Source: Mixophyes australis (taxonomy: Eukaryota > Chordata > Amphibia > Anura > Limnodynastidae). From it: a stretch of 64,000 nt of DNA. The translations under genes and the position numbers were made by a program. Shown here piece by piece: positions 1-11,875 of this stretch. The notes beneath the pieces are model-generated. The model ran no database searches, was not told where the DNA came from, and saw only the letters and a list, made by a program, of their open reading frames with translations. The DNA is taken from the NCBI GenBank assembly GCA_036250195.1, contig JAVHZZ010000003.1, forward strand, positions 53,869,521 to 53,933,520. The letters run 5' to 3'. Each line of letters begins with the position of its first letter. Positions within the stretch are counted from its first letter, which is position 1.

Positions 1-151
1 TAGAACAATTTAAACATGCTTGGGATAGACATAGAAATACCCTTATCAAGAACTAATGATCGGGTTACCATAGTTTAACAAATGGGCAGACTAGATGGGC
101 CAAGCGGTTTTTATCTGCCCTCACATTCTATGTTTCTATATTTTATGTTTC
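1..151 (+). repeat. 3' end of a dispersed interspersed repeat (probable retroelement tail)
   Basis: The block ends in the phrase GACTAGATGGGCCAAGCGG followed by TTATCTGCC and a TCTATGTTTC run. I recognise this as a high-copy 3' end in frog genomes, but cannot assign a family from the window. No open frame is left. The 5' part lies outside the window. Confidence 0.35.
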
Positions 152-366
152 TAAACCTTGTTGTCATGTCTTAAGCTGTATCCTCAGATACCTCATGCTA
201 TTATTGAAATGCCCATGACAATACGTGGAGGCGTTATAGTGCTTAATTCTATTCATGTCACTGTTATTTGTATCTGTCATTATATTTCATGTACTCATGT
301 TGTTCATATCTTCAAGATGTTTGTCCAGGGCTGTGGCGCCTTATAAATAAACAATGATGATGATGA
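152..366 (+). mobile_element. L2/CR1-like LINE 3' tail with (GAT)n end
   Basis: The segment ends in GGCGCCTTATAAATAAACA followed by GATGATGATGAT. This is the same tail architecture (computed-size box, TATAAATAAA, trinucleotide repeat) seen on the L2 LINE and SINE copies elsewhere in the window. Only untranslated tail is present, so family assignment rests on the tail alone. Confidence 0.45.
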
Positions 367-2187
367 TATATATATATTTATTTTTTTACAATACCAATTC
401 CAAAATAGATTTCATATTTTGTAATGATTTTTTACATTATTAATAGTGATTTTTTTTTTTTTTCACCCAGACTATTAACAGCAATTGCAATAAAACAAAG
501 ATTCAAAAAAAATAACCATTTCAAACAGAGGATTAGCTATAATGTATATATTTATATGCAGAATGAACCTTTGTCCAATCCATGTATAAAAGTGTGGCTG
601 CTAGGAATGCAAATTGTTCAGATAATCATCATCTCGTTTCTGCTCCTGGTTTAATGATACCACTGTGCTCACAAAGAGCCTCAGGATACACTGCTTGCTT
701 CAAAAGAAACCTCATTGTGAAAGGATACGTGGTGGTATATTGTATGTCATGGCAATCCATAAAGAATGCAATTTCCCCTAATTGTCATGAGCTGAGAAAT
801 ATCTTGCACAGAACCATCCCTGTAGAATATGGTCTTAAGCCGGTATATTAAAGCTGACAGCCTGTCCCAATAAAAGTTCCAACAATGGCAGAATATTATT
901 TTGTTAGGATTTACAATACATGCAGGACCCAACGTATATAGGTTCTAGGAGAGAAGTGTTTCTGAGGTCATGTTGTAATATTTTCATGCAAGCTGATTTA
1001 TTAAAAATAGGCTTCTATAATAGACGTAGTTTTTTCTAGAGCTGCCCAACTTATGTTGCTAATGTATTTATTATAAAAAGATATATATACATATATACAC
1101 TATCTATTAAATGCTGACTGAAACAAAAAGCTTTTGAGGATCTACACTATATAGCACAAACTAAGGATTAGCGAAACTCTTGTGGTTTGATTCACAGAAA
1201 TATTTGTGATTCAGAGTTTGTTTTCCCTAATGCTAATTACTTGGTGAAACAGAAAAAGTATGATTTAAAAATATGGTTTATTGAATCCTAAAAGAATTTG
1301 TTGAGGATATAAATTGGTTGAACATTGTGTATTTGTCATTTAGCGAAACACTTACAGAGTTGGTCATTCATAAATGACATTTTAAATGACATTTTATTAA
1401 CAAACTCCGATATTGAATAATTATGAACAAATTCTCTGTGCATAATTTTACTTAGAGACGAAAACTGTCAAAATTCCATCAAAACCATCAAAGTCCATTG
1501 AAATTTGACCTTTAACAAATGTGATTTGATCATCTCTATTAAGAATATGTTGCTGCCTCAATTACAGAGACTACAACTACAGTCTTATGTAGAAGTGATT
1601 GAAACAATTCATTCATTTTTGGATTTTAGAACGTTCAGGGGTATCACACTAATTTGCAGAATAAAATGTAAGAAATTATTTTATAGACATCATTTGTAAA
1701 AACCACCCTCTAGTGCAATTATTTTTAGTGCGTTAACACCCTCCTCTCTTCTTTGAGAAAATATTATAGGAGAGTATTAAATGTGCAAAAAGGAAGAAGT
1801 AAATAATTCAAAGTACTTGTGGTTTGACCTAATTGGTTTGACACTTTGATCAAGAATAAATGATGCAACAAATGTTTTGATGTCGATTAAACTACAGAGC
1901 CAATAGCTTGAATTACATTTAATGATATACTAAGCAGGGTTTCCTAATTGTGGTTATCTGACACCTCCAGCAATACAGGTCTGCCAATTGTAGCTTTTGA
2001 TAAATGATTGAATAGACTAATTAAACAATGTGCTTAATTACATATGTGTCTGGAATGCATTTTGGACTCACGGAGCTGACCACATATACATTGATAGCAT
2101 TCTGTGCCATGGGGATGTATGATCCCTACACCCCTATTTACATTGCAAGGTGTCCCAAAGTCAAGAGCAGCAAATATGGAGAATAAG
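367..2187. other. AT-rich intergenic DNA, no gene seen
   Basis: Frames are short and broken on both strands. There are poly-T and TA-rich patches near 440-465 and 1075-1100. I see no splice-site-bounded exon, tRNA-like box or terminal inverted repeat. It may be old decayed repeat or unique sequence. Confidence 0.5.
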
Positions 2188-2551
2188 TCATATTTTCATC
2201 ATCATCATCATCATCATCACCATTTATTTATAAAGCGCCACTGATTCCGCAGCGCTGTACAGAGAACTCACTCACATCAGTCCCTGCCCCAATGGAGCTT
2301 ACAGTCTAAATTTCCTAACATACCCACTCAGACAGACAGAGACAGAGAGATTAGGGTCAATTTGATAGCAGCCAATTAACCTACCAGTATGTTTTTGGAG
2401 TGTGGGAGGAAACCGGAGCACCCGGAGGAAACCCACGCAAACACAGGGAGAACATACAAACTCAACACAGATAAGGCCATGGTTGAGATTTGAACTTATG
2501 ACCCCAGTGCTGTGAGGCAGAAGTGCTAACCACTTAGCCAACCGTGCTGCC
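2188..2551 (-). mobile_element. tRNA-derived SINE with L2-type tail, near full length
   Basis: Read on the minus strand it starts GGGCAGCACGG, carries a tRNA-like A box (TGGCTAAGTGG) and a degenerate B box, then the conserved body (GTGGAGTTTGTATGTTCTCC-like), then a tail with CAGCGCTGCGG, GGCGCTTTATAAATAAA and a (GAT)n tract. RNA polymerase III would be expected to start at the tRNA-like head. The tail resembles that of the L2 LINEs here, suggesting L2-driven mobilisation. Eight full or partial copies occur in the window. Confidence 0.8.
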
Positions 2552-3105
2552 CATTTTTACACACAATTCAAAACTAAACTAGAGCTCCAATATGTCTTAT
2601 CTCATATTTTCCGCAGTCATCTAGAATGTTTAAACTACAAAATCTTTAACTTGGGATCCCTATTTAGCCAGAATACAGAAAACACGAACTTGTGATTTCT
2701 TTAAACGCATATTACCCAACTACGTTTACTAAATGCAATCTCACCCAAACTGTATAATCTTAAAATTCTATGTGAAAAACAAAAACCATTTAGACTTGTC
2801 ATTAAAGTCTGAGTGTCACGCTTCCTACCATTGGGTATTTCAGATATATTATCAATGGGGTATCAAACCTCAATCATTGCTAGCACCTAAGGTCCAATCT
2901 TCAACTTTACCAAACTGTACCAAGCATCCAGGTTAATAAAGGAATGCATCATCTGGGATTATCCAAACCTTCCATCAATTACAGATCTTTAATCTCCCCA
3001 GGAAAATATAACTAAGAGACACTTCCATGAATATCGGGACAAATTAGCCCTCCCATAAATATCAAAAAAATAATTGAAAATATCAAATTGGCAATTCTAT
3101 GATGT
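2552..3105. other. No gene identified; possibly decayed LINE
   Basis: Broken frames only. A weak resemblance to a decayed L1 ORF2 segment on the plus strand (2730-3060) is suggestive but too eroded to call. Confidence 0.3.
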
Positions 3106-3108
3106 TGT

Positions 3109-3345
3109 CTAAACAATCAATACTGAGTGTGATGGATGGTATAGCACTGGGGCTGCTGTTTTATGAGGGCAGTGGGATTGGAAGTCTTTCAGGAAACTAG
3201 GAACAACAACACAGGCAGGTTCTGATGTAATTTCTTTTGGTAATCTCTGCCAGGAAACTAAGTATTGTGAGTCGAGAATTCTTTGCACCCGAGAGTCACC
3301 ATAATAGTCCTTGCAGTCCTCAGAGTACACTTCTACAGTTTTGGT
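3109..3345 (-). pseudogene. Chromodomain end of a Ty3/Gypsy pol (relic)
   Basis: The minus-strand frame contains QYLVSW followed at suitable spacing by VVVPSFLKDFQSHCP. This matches the pattern of the chromodomain at the C-terminus of chromovirus-type Gypsy integrases (ILD..QYLV.W, then the A.L...FH..P stretch). The chromodomain normally guides integration to marked chromatin. It lies downstream, in minus-strand order, of the gag relic at 3690-4880, so both are probably one element that lost most of pol. The usual W-G-Y and E-S-W residues are changed, so it is not functional. Confidence 0.5.
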
Positions 3346-3689
3346 TCCTGCTTCTTCTCAGAGGTGACTAGATTATCATAGGTGACTCATTTGATTCTGG
3401 CAGAAGAAGTGGGAGTCATGGATGTAGGATCAGAGGATAAGCTGGAGTTTGTCAGCAGGATGCTAAACAGGAACATGGACACTTGTATGTTTACAGTAAT
3501 TTTCAGTTGGACAAGTATTAGGAATCTTACAGAGAACAGAAAACACTTCTGATGACTTCAAAGTGGTAGCTGCAAATACAGAGACTGATTAGTAGATTTT
3601 AATCATTGTCTGGGAGCTTGAAAAGAACACTCAGGACAAATCAGGGAGGCAGATACCCTTTGAAGTAGTGTCTAGGACAATCCATCTCC

Positions 3690-4880
3690 ACAGTGCAGCA
3701 ATGGTAAGCTTTCGGAATGTACATTGCTGGATGCAGTGATCATTAGAAGCACAGTAAAAGCAAAACCCTTTTTCCTATCTCGGTTTGTCTTCTCTTTTCT
3801 GCCATGTGGCTCTTATCTGCATAGATTCCTCTTCTGACAAGATGCCTGGACCCAGGGCCGGATTTACTGCTAGGCAACCTAGCGGTAAGCAGGGTAGGCA
3901 AGGCGGAGGGGCGCTCCTCTCCACCTGCCACGCGATCATGTGTTTTTTTTCTAAATCTGTTTCCAGCCACAGTGAGGACTAACAGAGGAGCAGAGGGGAG
4001 CAGCGCGCCGGTAAAGAAAGACGACAGGAAGACAAGAAGACCAGAAGAGAGGAATACAAAAGAGAGAAAGGCAGTACATACTTTCACTTCCGCTTAACTA
4101 TAGGAGTATATGGTATGCTACAAAAATATAGTGTTATGGATTGTTTCAGGGAGAGGCCCCCAAACCAGTATCCTGCCTAGGGCCCCATGAGGTCTAAATC
4201 CGGCTCTGTCTGGAACCAGGAGTTCACATTTACCAGCAGATATTAAAAAAAACCGGGATGTAAACATGATCCCTCTTACACTCTAGGAGCCACTCTGTCA
4301 GCCACAATGGTCAAGCACCTATATATAAACTTAAGCATATCAGGAGGGTGAAAACCGGTCAACTCATCTTTCATCTCATTGAACAAGCCTCAATGATACT
4401 GATGAAGACAAGCAGCCTTATTCCATTTAGTCTCATCAATCCAGTGATGGGGCTCTGAAGTATATTCCAATGTTGACCGCTGGCCTTGGTGTAGGCGAAC
4501 TACCTGGGCTTCAGCCGTGGAACTGCAATGAGGGTCACTAAATATAGCTGTAAAGACAACCAGGGACTTTTCTCCATATAAGTCACAGCCCAGGCTAAGG
4601 CCTCATCTTTTAGCAAGGATAGGATCAATCCAACCTTCAGAGTATCAGTGTCTGAAATCTGGGATTTACACTTAACAAGAAATGCCCCAAAAACATCTTC
4701 TACAAGGTAGATGGTCAAGGACTGTAGGTGCCGGAGGAGCAGGGACAGCCATAATGGTAAGTTGGTCTTGCATTTGATATACTCTTGTATATAACCATTA
4801 GACTTCAGGCTGCAGTTCTTGAACTTGTTGTACAAGCTGCATGAATACATAAATAGAGACTAGGTAGATTTAGCTTCAGC
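3690..4880 (-). pseudogene. Sushi-type Gypsy gag relic, interrupted by a hAT MITE
   Basis: The minus-strand frame 4850-4500 has FGAFLVKCK, then KVGLILSLLKDEALAWA, closely paralleling the intact gag at 62523 (KVAYVISLLSGQALAWA). A shifted frame around 4360-4440 continues the family pattern (ETKWN..., then NEMKDE). Near 3745-3775 a degraded zinc knuckle (CFYC...H) is visible. Stops and frameshifts separate these parts, and a hAT-like MITE sits between the capsid and knuckle portions. Gag would form the particle core of the retrotransposon. This copy is dead. Confidence 0.6.
3853..4208. mobile_element. hAT-like MITE (356 bp)
   Basis: Ends are CAGGGCCGGATTTA and TAAATCCGGCTCTG, a 14-bp terminal inverted repeat with one mismatch of the CAG...CTG type typical of hAT elements. 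Flanking octamers CCTGGACC and TCTGGAAC match at 6 of 8 positions, fitting a decayed 8-bp target duplication. No transposase is inside. It is inserted in the Gypsy gag relic and so is younger than it. Confidence 0.75.
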
Positions 4881-5279
4881 TCCAGCAGGATCCCTTTTGT
4901 TCGGCTGATTTTGTTTATTACAGATTATACAGCACAGGGGCTGCTAATGTGTAAAATTCAGGGATGGATCCAAGTTGCCAGAAGGGTGATTAGGGGCAAA
5001 GTCAGGAAAGAAGCCAATCTTAATTTCTGAAAGACATTTTATATAGTAAATTGGATATTTTTATTTAGCATTGAACTGGTAGGCATTTTAGGAGAATATA
5101 TAACATGCGGTACATCAAATCTATCTGCACAAACCACATTGCTAGTCCATGATTCATGGGTTAACAATAGGCTGGTTAGTGATGGAACTTCTGAGCTAAT
5201 CAGAAAAGATGAAGCAAATCAAGGTGTTCACATTGGTAGTGCCCAATGTAAATTACACATTTTTGTAGAAAACGTTCTA
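4881..5279. other. No gene identified
   Basis: AT-rich sequence between the Gypsy relic and the L1 fragment. The proximal part could be the remaining 5' untranslated region or LTR of the gag relic, but no LTR boundary is visible. Confidence 0.4.
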
Positions 5280-6260
5280 GTAACCCTGAAAAAACCCTAT
5301 TATCTCCTTTCCTAACCTTCACAAGCACCTTGATAGATATGTACATCTACTTAAGCCTTTAGCTGAAGGGAAAAGAAAAACTCTCATAATTAATTTTTCC
5401 CTTTTAACTAAATTTTGGTATGAAAAATATACTTATACGCCCTCACACACTTTACAATCATAGCCATCCCAATAGAAAGACAAAACCTTGTATCCCTTCA
5501 AAATGCAATTCAACACTTTATCTGGAAGAAGCATTGCTCCAGAATTTCTAGGTCTATGATAAACAGACACAGGGATTGAGAAAGATTGAGAGTTCCCAAT
5601 GTTAAGATGACAATATTTATGTTTGGATAAAATTAAAAATAAATATATTTGCCTGTCTATACATATTAACAGGGGGAAAAACCAAGATAAGGTATTGGGA
5701 GAATAATATTTGACAACACTGAGCTAAAACACAATATAATTCCCCTCATGTCTTGTTTACCATTTTATTATGGCTATTTTCCTCCACCCTCCTATACACC
5801 TTTCCTAAAGTAAGTGTTACAAAACCAGAACCAAGAAGGAATGAATTCATCAATCCACAAAATATTCAACCGCTGCTACCTTCTGGAGGAAACACTTGGC
5901 ACCTATATTAAAATTTATCAAACAACTAAATCCCTAACTTCTAGTGTTAATCTCAGTAAGCGGACTATCAAAATGATATATTTCTGGTATTGGACCCCAG
6001 AAAAATTATGCAAAGCATACCACTATCTTCCTAATATCTGCTTCGGGGATATCTAGACAAAGAGGCTCTGATCACATATGGTAGTTATGTCCCATATTTC
6101 AAACAAATTTTGAAAAAAGTCCTAAAACTGATTTACAACATATTTCAACATTTTACAACCAAGTCAGAGTGTTTACAGGGATAATCAATGCCTCGAATAA
6201 ATAAAATATAGTCCGAACTCTGTCCCATGGAAAAATTATAACCAAAATAGAAAATGTGAG
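5280..6260 (+). pseudogene. L1-type LINE ORF2 C-terminal fragment
   Basis: Broken plus-strand frames carry, in family order, a YVHLLKPLAEGKRKTL-like stretch, IPIERQNL...IQHFIWKKH..RISRS, and then in 5814-6056 TKSLTSSVNL...WYWTPEKLCKAY...ICFGD. These match the region after the reverse transcriptase in Tx1/L1-like elements, ending in the cysteine-bearing C-terminal segment. The polymerase core and endonuclease are missing (5' truncation is usual for L1 copies). Several stops show it is dead. Confidence 0.65.
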
Positions 6261-6316
6261 CTCACAAATCAGACATATCTCTGAATTACTATATTCAGCC
6301 TTTTATTTTAAAATAT

Positions 6317-6352
6317 ATTCTATCTATCTATCTATCTATCTATCTATCATTA
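6317..6352. repeat. (TCTA)n microsatellite
   Basis: About nine perfect TCTA units just downstream of the L1 fragment. Confidence 0.9.
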
Positions 6353-6359
6353 GAATTCT

Positions 6360-6712
6360 GCCTCTGTTATCTGTTTCTGTTTTCTGTTTCCCTGTGTATG
6401 AGAGCTTGTAATTAGGCTGAGCTGCATTGCAGGTGTGTTATCTGCATTATCCTGATTGGTTACCTGTGCTATTTAAGGCCTGTCTTGACACTCCATCTTT
6501 ACCAGTGATAGCGTTTTGCTTCTAGCAGTAGTGTCCTGGTTCCTGTGCTGTATTATCCTGTGTCTGCTTTCTGGTTCTGACCCCTGGCTACGTCTGACTA
6601 CGATTCTGTTTCTGATCCCTGTCTAGATCTGACTATCATTCTGGTTCTGATCCATGGCTATGTCGGAATATGATTCTGGTTTTGATCCCTGTTCTGTCTT
6701 TTTGTGCTACTG
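6360..6712 (+). mobile_element. Possible LTR remnant with internal tandem repeats
   Basis: The segment has a promoter-like GCTATTTAAGGCC and then three tandem copies (6577-6690) of a roughly 45-60-bp unit built on GATCCCTG, CTGACTACGATTCTG. This layout (core promoter, then C/T-rich tandem units) resembles frog Gypsy LTRs, including the one at 61904 in this window. No TG...CA boundary or target duplication could be fixed, so the call is tentative. Confidence 0.35.
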
Positions 6713-6920
6713 TTACTGGCTGCCAAATACTCAGCGCTCCATACCTGGCTGAGGTGGTGGTCTCACGAGAAAGGAGGTACCATTACCATTTATACAACCT
6801 ATTCTGTTTGCAGAACATTTGGTGGCATATCTCACTGTTGTTCAGCTACTCCAAATCCAATATGGCCTGCATCCTTCCTGGTCATCAGTTGGGAAGCTCC
6901 GCTCAATCTAATTTAAGTGG

Positions 6921-7036
<116 letters not shown>

Positions 7037-7037
7037 A

Positions 7038-8735
7038 CAGTAGCAAGAGAAAGTATGAGAACCCTTTGGAATTACTTGGATTTCTTCATAAATCGGTCAT
7101 ACAATGTGATCTGATATTCATCTAAGTCACAAGAAAATACAAACACATCTACGTAAACTAATAACACACACATCACAGTACTTTTCTTGTGCATATTGAA
7201 TACAAATTTTCAACATTCAAAGAATAGGTTGGAAAAAGTCTGTTAATAAATTAATGACTTCTGAAAAAGCTAAATGGAGTCAGGAGTTAGATAATCTGGA
7301 ATCCAGTCAATGAGAGAAGATTGGGGGTATTGGTTAGAGTTGCCCTGCCATATAAAGAACACTCACAATTTTGAAGATTGCTTCACAGGAAGCAGTGCCT
7401 TGTGAGAATCATACCTCGAACAAATTAGATCTCAGAAAACTTTAGATTAAGAATTATTGATTTGCATGAAGCTGAAAATGGTTACAAAAGTTTCCCTAAA
7501 AGCTTTCGGGCCTGATTCACTAAGGAGCGTAAATGGTGATCCGTTGTGTATAATGCACACAATTACTCTGCACGTGCACAGAATCAGACCATATGCCAGA
7601 GAACGCAGAAATGTTCAATTTACCTTCAAGCAGAATTCATGGTTAGATTGGGGAGGGGACAGGGCATATGCATGTTGTCAATGTACATTAAGGACGTGCC
7701 AAGATCAAGCGCCTGCAATAGCATGCGATTCAAGCTTTTGGCATAGGTCTCTGTTTTTCAGACGTAACACTAGCACCAGCTACAGGTCTGGTGTAAGTGC
7801 TGAATACTAGTGATGTTCATGTGTTTTTTTAAAAAGCACACATTACATTCATTTTGCATTTATTAATGAATCAGGCCCTTCATGTTCAGCAGTCCATAGT
7901 AAAACAAATTATCTACAAATGAAGTAAGTTCAGCAATATTCTCCCAAGGAGTGGCTCTTCTGCAAAAATGACTGCAAGAGTACAGCGCAATATGCTCATA
8001 GAGGTTAAGAATAATTCTAGAGTGTCCGCTAAAGACTTACAGAAATATCTGCAACTTGCAAACATATCTGTTCACAAGTCTACAATACGTAAAACACTGA
8101 ACAAGAATGGTGTTCATAGTTCACCATGGAAGTAGCCACTGCTGTCCAAAGCTAATAATGCTGCCTTTTTGAAGTTTGCTAAAGAGCATCTGGATATTGC
8201 ACAGCGCTAATGGCAAATTGTTCTGTGAACAGATGGAACAAAGTTTGAATTGTTTTTGAAGGAACACACAACAATATGTATTGAGTAAAAAAGGCACAGT
8301 ACAGCAGCACCAAAACCTCATTCCAACTGTAGTTGTAGATGATGGAGAAAGCATCATTGTTTGGGGCTGCTGTTGTGCTCCAGGGCCTGGACTGCTTGCT
8401 CTCATTGACAGAAAAATGAATTCCAAAATTTATCAAGACATTTAGCAGGGGAATGTCCATCAATTGGAACTCAACAGAAGATGGGTGATGCAACAAGAAA
8501 TTGACACAAAACTAAAGGAAATAAACAACTGAATAGCTTCAACAGACAAAAACTAGATTCCTTGAGTGGGCCAGTCAGAGACCTGACCTCAAAATATTGC
8601 TGTACTGAAATTGTTTTGTATGGAGGAATGGTCCAAAATTCCTCATGACCATTGTGCAGGTCTGATCTGCAGTTACAAGAAACGTTTGGTTGAGGTTATT
8701 GCTGCCAAAGGAGGTTCAACCAGTTATTAAATTGA
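7038..8735 (+). pseudogene. Dead Tc1/mariner transposon, right end missing
   Basis: It begins CAGTAGCAAGAGAAAGTATG next to a TA dinucleotide, the 5' end of a widespread mariner family. The decayed transposase follows: helix-turn-helix region around 7380-7500 and 7885-8110, then catalytic-domain remnants (TDGTKF-like near 8230, VWGCCCAPGPG-like near 8370-8400). The frame has many stops and a 371-bp MITE is inserted at 7508. The expected right inverted repeat is not present after about 8735. The intact enzyme would cut and paste DNA at TA sites. Confidence 0.75.
7508..7878. mobile_element. PIF/Harbinger-like MITE (371 bp)
   Basis: Ends GGGCCTGATTCACTAA and TTAATGAATCAGGCCC form an inverted repeat with one mismatch, flanked by identical TTC trinucleotides (7505-7507, 7879-7881), a 3-bp duplication as made by PIF/Harbinger transposases. 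It splits the mariner transposase. A related element lies at 58592-59183. Confidence 0.75.
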
Positions 8736-8744
8736 AGGGCTCCT

Positions 8745-8965
8745 TGGCAGGAGATGGCTCAGACTGGATACCCAACTTGGAAGGTCCAGAAAGGGCAAAT
8801 AAAGCAGAAGGCCTAGAATGGAAACTCTCGGCAGGAGACAGCCCGGACTGGGCACCCTCAGCAGGAGAAGGCCCGGATTGGGCACATAAATCAGAAGGCT
8901 TGAACAGGGCACTCTTGGAGGAAGGCCTAGATTGGACACACAACTTGGAAGGCCCGGACTGGAGA
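8745..8965. repeat. 30-bp coding-like minisatellite
   Basis: About seven degenerate 30-bp units around the phrase GAAGGCCCGGACTGGGCAC. Because 30 is divisible by three and the unit lacks stops, both strands stay open (a plus-strand reading repeats EGPDWA-like decapeptides; the minus strand is open for 157 codons). Downstream sequence to about 9360 has a purine run (AGAGGGGGAA) that could be a polypurine tract, hinting at an LTR retroelement, but no LTR pair is visible. No domain is recognised. Confidence 0.5.
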
Positions 8966-11325
8966 CATCTCGGGCTGATAAAACTACTAGGCATCTCAGA
9001 CGGAACAGTACTAAGAGATCCCCATGGGCAATGCTGCAGTGCAGTCGGCGGAAGATCCTGACATTCTGTATTATAAATCAAGTAAGCTAATGATCTTGAA
9101 ATTGTATCAGAGGGGGAATAGAGATGTAAGTGGGAGGTCCAATCACAAGTCGCAATATCTTGATTACAGCTTATGATTAGTTCACCCATAACTCACCTGG
9201 TGCTCAGCTGGGACTATAAGAGGTACGGAGGAGCCCTGGTAGTATTTACTGCACAGAGTGGCCCCTGGGGTTCCAGCTAGGACAAAGGTCACATTAGCAA
9301 TATATTTTCCTAGGTCGCAGTGGAACTTTAAGATCTCTTTGTTTTAGCATTTTGTGTAGTTATTATATATATTCTCCATTACTTGACTTTATTTTACTAT
9401 AAAGCTTTATTTGTATGTGCTTCATGTTTATGCAAAGAGAAGAATGACACGACAATAAAATCTGTTGATGCAATTCTATAGAATAATCACATCTTTTAAA
9501 TGAATGCACAGCAGCCGCAATAAATTTAACTTGATTCTGAAAATGGAGAAACAGAGTATTTAAAACATAATTATGTAAATTTGAAAAACATAAATACATA
9601 ATCACAGAAATAATTAGGAATAAAGTCTTAACAAACCAGAATCTGAAATCAGTTTTAATATTCCTATTTCATCATTAAGTCGGTTATTTTCTCATTGATG
9701 CAACAAACCATATTTTATTGATTACATTAGAGATCAAGGGAGAGCTGTGATGTTTTTATATCTTCGCCCTAAGACATTTTGTACCATTTACTTTATGAAT
9801 TATTTAATTCATATCTGTATTTTCACTTGAGTTTATAACAGGGAACACTGCAGTGCTAAGAATGATATTGATCTTCTGCTGTCCTCTTTAAACTCAATCA
9901 CTCACGCCTTGTCTGGCAAATGTAATTACTCACCCTATTTCTTTTTCACTTACCTAAGGACCGATTTATTCAACAAAGTCTATTCCTTTCACCACTAAAC
10001 TTTACAATATACTAATCTATATAATTCCGAATGTGTGTTAGACTTTCACTGCCACTATCATATTACATTAGTCTTCTGCTCTCACATTAAAGGCAATCTT
10101 TTCCAAGTGCAATCTGATAAACTAAACTGAATTAATGGTTGGAGGATAGTCGCAATTTGGTAATATGGAGTTGATTGGCTACCTACATTTCCCATTCCCG
10201 AATTATGTCTGATTGATCAAGTTTTGATCTTAAATAGGGTAACCAGTGATCTTGGGCCTCCACATTCTGAGACTAAGGCAGAGTTGGCCGCAAAATGGGT
10301 GTAAAAATAGCTTATTTCTTCCCATATGAAGAGACGTACACATCTCGAGATGCTTCTATCTCCACATCAGCAGCGACTGTTTGCATCTGCTGTATGTTCA
10401 TATATGTGCACCCACTTTCTGGGCATGTGCAGAATGAATTTCACCCAATATACGCTACACAAACTGGTGTACATCCCATTCTGCATTAGATCCTCTATAT
10501 ATTGAAATTATGCCTAAAATGGCCTACATATACAAAGCTTTTACAATTCTGCCTTTCCCAATCACAATATATTATTTTTCCCAAGGTGGAATGTTCACGG
10601 ACTTGACTGATGAAAATAATGGAAGCCAGGTATACTTCTTGAATACATGAAGATATAGATATCTATTTCTAGACTCTACCCTCACTCTTTTCTCTTCATA
10701 TTTCATAACACATTGCACCAGAAAATACACATGTGTTCTTTACAATATTATCACCCTTTGTCCTCCCACCCATAAATAGACTTATTGGTTGAAAACAAGT
10801 TCACTTGGTTGAAGTCCTTATATGTGGTAGGTCTGTCACTCTGTTTCATTACTTTGCTTCCCGTCTCTCCCCTGCACTCCATAGCTACACTTGCATAAAT
10901 CCTTCTGTAATATTCCTCACTATATCACTATATCTCCCAGAGGTCCATGTGTGTATGTATGTATGTATATGTATGTGTCTTGCTCGGGAAGCCTTATGAA
11001 GCTCACTGGTCTGCAAATAGGAGACAATGAAAGTACTTGTACAGTCTTAAATATACCATGTTTTTGCTCTTCCTCAACAGAATGAAAGGACCACACTGGA
11101 AGATTGTTTGAACTTCAATCCATAAAATCTTCCAGAAAACTCTGTTGGGAAACCTACAAATGGAGAAGATTTAACCGAGCCCTTGGACATGATTTAACAG
11201 AGCCCTTGGACATGATCCCCCAAAGCAGAAATATGCCAAATCACACTGCATTATCTCTATTTACTCCCTTATACTTCAACTCAGAGCAACTTGATGGAAA
11301 GTCAAGTGCCTGATCAGCGTGCCAT
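8966..11325. other. No gene identified
   Basis: Broken frames on both strands. 10234-10500 has the composition of a MITE interior but no matching ends. A short (TATG)n patch sits near 10950-10975. Confidence 0.45.
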
Positions 11326-11330
11326 GCAAC

Positions 11331-11875
11331 ATTTATTCATTAACAATTATTAATATAGCACCTACCAATTACAAAGTGTTTTACAGAACAAATTTAATCA
11401 TTCACATCAGTCAATGCCCCAGTGAAGCTTACAGGCTATATTCCTTACTGATGCACACAAATACACTTGGGGGTAAATGTATCAATGTCTGGATTCTTGA
11501 ACTCCGGCGAGATCGGCGTCTTCAGCACTTAAATTTAAAGCGGCGCTGCCTTGTAAAAGGGGGAAGTTTCCCTTTACAAGGCAGCGCCGCTTTAAATTTA
11601 AGCGCTGAAGATGCCGATCTCGCCGGAGTTGAAGAATCCGGACATTGATACATTTACCCCTTGGGGTTATTTTTTATAGAAATCCAATTCGCTTACCAGT
11701 ATATTGTGTGGGAGGAAACCAGAGCACACTCAGGAAACCCACACAAACACAAGCTTGACATACAAACTCCACACAGATAGGGTCTTGGTTGGAATCAATT
11801 GCATGACCCCAGCACTGTGATGCTAACCACTGTGTCACTTTGCTGCTAACCACTGTGCCACTGTACTGCCCAACA
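11331..11875 (-). mobile_element. tRNA-derived SINE, diverged, split by a fold-back MITE
   Basis: The minus-strand head (GGGCAGTACAGTGGCACAGTGGTTAGCA) and body match the other SINEs. The tail is eroded and lacks the (GAT)n end. A 191-bp MITE is inserted in the 3' half. Near the head a roughly 24-bp phrase containing GCTAACCACTGTG is duplicated, duplicating part of the A-box region. Confidence 0.65.
11470..11660. mobile_element. Near-perfect fold-back MITE (191 bp)
   Basis: Two arms of about 90 bp, starting GGGGTAAATGTATCAATGTC and ending in its complement, differ at only about four positions plus a 1-2 nt length difference at the centre. Identical TTG trinucleotides flank it, fitting a 3-bp target duplication (PIF/Harbinger-like). 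Any transcript crossing it would fold into a long hairpin. Arm similarity suggests recent insertion or homogenisation. Confidence 0.8.

Noticed and set aside
3743..4087. 114-codon minus-strand frame
   Set aside because: It crosses the boundary of the hAT MITE into Gypsy sequence, so it is a chance frame.
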